A stretch of 64,000 nt of DNA from JAPUME01 sp027294185. GTDB taxonomy: Bacteria > Acidobacteriota > Terriglobia > UBA7540 > JAPUME01. Where the stretch lies: NCBI GenBank assembly GCA_963555835.3, contig CAUVWZ020000002.1, forward strand, positions 2,170,001-2,234,000. The letters are read 5' to 3'. Positions within the stretch are counted from its first letter, which is position 1; each line of letters begins with the position of its first letter. Both the position numbers and the translations under genes were made by a program. Shown piece by piece: positions 62,947 through 64,000 of the stretch. The notes under the pieces are model-generated. The model was given only the letters and a program-made list of their open reading frames with translations. It was not told the origin of the DNA and ran no database searches.

Positions 62947-64000
62947 TCAGGGAAGCTCGTTGCGAGTAGCGGCGCCTTCGGTGGACTCCTCCTGCTTCGC
63001 CGCTACCTTCTCCACCGACGCTGCGGGAGGGCTCTCCTCCCGTGGCGCCGTTTTTTTTCGATAGGTACGGATGATTTCCCGCGCAACCGGGATTGCCTCG
63101 TAAGAATGTTCCCCACCCACAATCAGGACACTCACGACGATTTCCGGATTTCGCGAGGGATAAATGCCTACGAACCAGGCATTTGCCTTAAATTGATCTT
63201 CACCTGCCTCCTCCCGAGTGCGGCGGCTAACCACCTGGGCCGTGCCGGTCTTGCCGCCGATATCGAGGCCGCGAATACGCGCCCGAACTCCGGTCCCATC
63301 TTCATTCACGACACCCCACATCCCCCGGCAGAGAATTTCGACGGTGGCGTCACTTAAGGGAAATCGTTTTGCAGTGAGGGGAGGAGCCTCGCGGCCTGCA
63401 TCCTCCAACTGGTCGCGAAAAACGATGTGCGGCCGGTGGAAAACACCTCCCGAGGCGATGCCTCCGATTGCATAAGCCAATTGTAGGGGTGTAACGGCAA
63501 CCGCACCCTGGCCGATGGCCACAGAAATCGTCTCACCCGGATACCAGCGTCTATTGAATCTCCGCCGGACCCATTCAGGAGAGGGTATCAACCCGCCGAC
63601 CTCACCCGGAAGATCGATCCCGGTGGGGGAGCCAAAACCCAAATGTTTGGCAAAATAGGCGATCCTCTCGATACCCAGCTTGGCGCCGAGCCGATAAAAA
63701 TAGACATCGCAGGACCGGACTATTGCGCGGTGCAGATTGACCCAGCCGTGGCCGCTTAGAATCCAGTCGTTAAAAGTGTGGCCGTAGATCGTCGCTGAGC
63801 CCCGGCACAGGATCGGGGCGGAAGGGTCTACGATCCCCGTTTCCAGGGCCGCCGCGGCAATCACGATCTTAAAGACGGAGCCCGGAGCCAAATGCGTCTG
63901 AGTCGCCCGGTTCAGCAGCGGCTTTCCCGGGTCATTCACGAGCCTTTGCCATTCCTCGGAACTGATGCGACCGGCGAAAACGTCGGGATTGAACGTGGGG
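62947..64000 (-). CDS. mrdA: Penicillin-binding protein 2 (transpeptidase), 5' end outside the window
   Basis: The frame is open to the window edge: the codons before the apparent GTG at 63939 read PTFNPDVFAGRISSEEWQRL, which is the normal PBP2 sequence, so the gene extends beyond 64000. What is visible is the transpeptidase domain with SVFK (catalytic Ser of SxxK), SCD (SxN-type motif) and GGKTGTAQV (KTG). It cross-links peptidoglycan in the elongasome with RodA. A Glu/Ala/Pro-rich C-terminal tail follows the domain. Confidence 0.95.
   Translation of the reverse strand, partial: PTFNPDVFAGRISSEEWQRLVNDPGKPLLNRATQTHLAPGSVFKIVIAAAALETGIVDPSAPILCRGSATIYGHTFNDWILSGHGWVNLHRAIVRSCDVYFYRLGAKLGIERIAYFAKHLGFGSPTGIDLPGEVGGLIPSPEWVRRRFNRRWYPGETISVAIGQGAVAVTPLQLAYAIGGIASGGVFHRPHIVFRDQLEDAGREAPPLTAKRFPLSDATVEILCRGMWGVVNEDGTGVRARIRGLDIGGKTGTAQVVSRRTREEAGEDQFKANAWFVGIYPSRNPEIVVSVLIVGGEHSYEAIPVAREIIRTYRKKTAPREESPPAASVEKVAAKQEESTEGAATRNELP

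Overview
This is a GC-rich, gene-dense bacterial chromosome segment with housekeeping genes on both strands, short intergenic gaps and no rRNA, tRNA, prophage or CRISPR array that I can see. The organism is most likely an acidobacterium or a relative. This is an inference from a fused AroD-AroE protein, an RNase E/G whose S1 domain is split by a long low-complexity insert, an mrdA-rodA-rne order, and base composition. No marker RNA is present to prove it.

Layout. 1-8.6 kb is an accessory metabolic region: a secreted SASA-type esterase (cut by the window edge), an amidase, an OsmC-like gene, a VOC protein, a 3-hydroxybutyrate dehydrogenase, a ThDP enzyme, a Tat-exported class V aminotransferase and a secreted SRPBCC protein. 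8.7-16.2 kb carries aromatic amino acid genes (aroDE fusion, trpE, trpG, and trpD alone on the other strand) plus a C-terminal processing protease and an RraA-like protein. 16.4-29.4 kb holds sucCD, ndk, xseA, dprA, topA, xerC, an epimerase-like gene and a UvrD/PcrA helicase. 29.5-43 kb holds transporters, secreted proteins, adenosine deaminase, a TlpA-like protein, an acyltransferase, a HAD phosphatase, murJ, a membrane hydroxylase and a LysR regulator. 43-47.7 kb (minus strand) is the conserved rpmH-rnpA-yidD-yidC-khpB-mnmE block. An AT-rich Fic gene follows where dnaA often lies. 49.3-55.1 kb is uvrA, a deoxyhypusine-synthase-like gene, a CPBP protease and mtnA. 55.1-64 kb (minus strand) holds an MFS transporter, an ABC ATPase with a MacA-like adaptor, rne, rodA and the end of mrdA.

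The strongest unusual signal is at 2995-3459. An OsmC-family frame is interrupted by one TGA exactly where the family has its reactive cysteine. A perfect 7-bp hairpin with a GGC loop begins 19 nt after that TGA. Together these are the expected signature of a selenocysteine-containing OsmC protein with a bacterial SECIS element, not of a decayed gene. Other points of interest are three REP/BIME-like elements (paired hairpins flanked by GTAG/CTAC), two of which bracket trpD to within a few bases; an rnpA frame open across the whole of rpmH; repeated TATACTG motifs upstream of the foreign-looking fic gene; and two gene remnants (a GNAT acetyltransferase and a sugar isomerase).

The annotation rests on reading translations and motifs only; no database search was possible.
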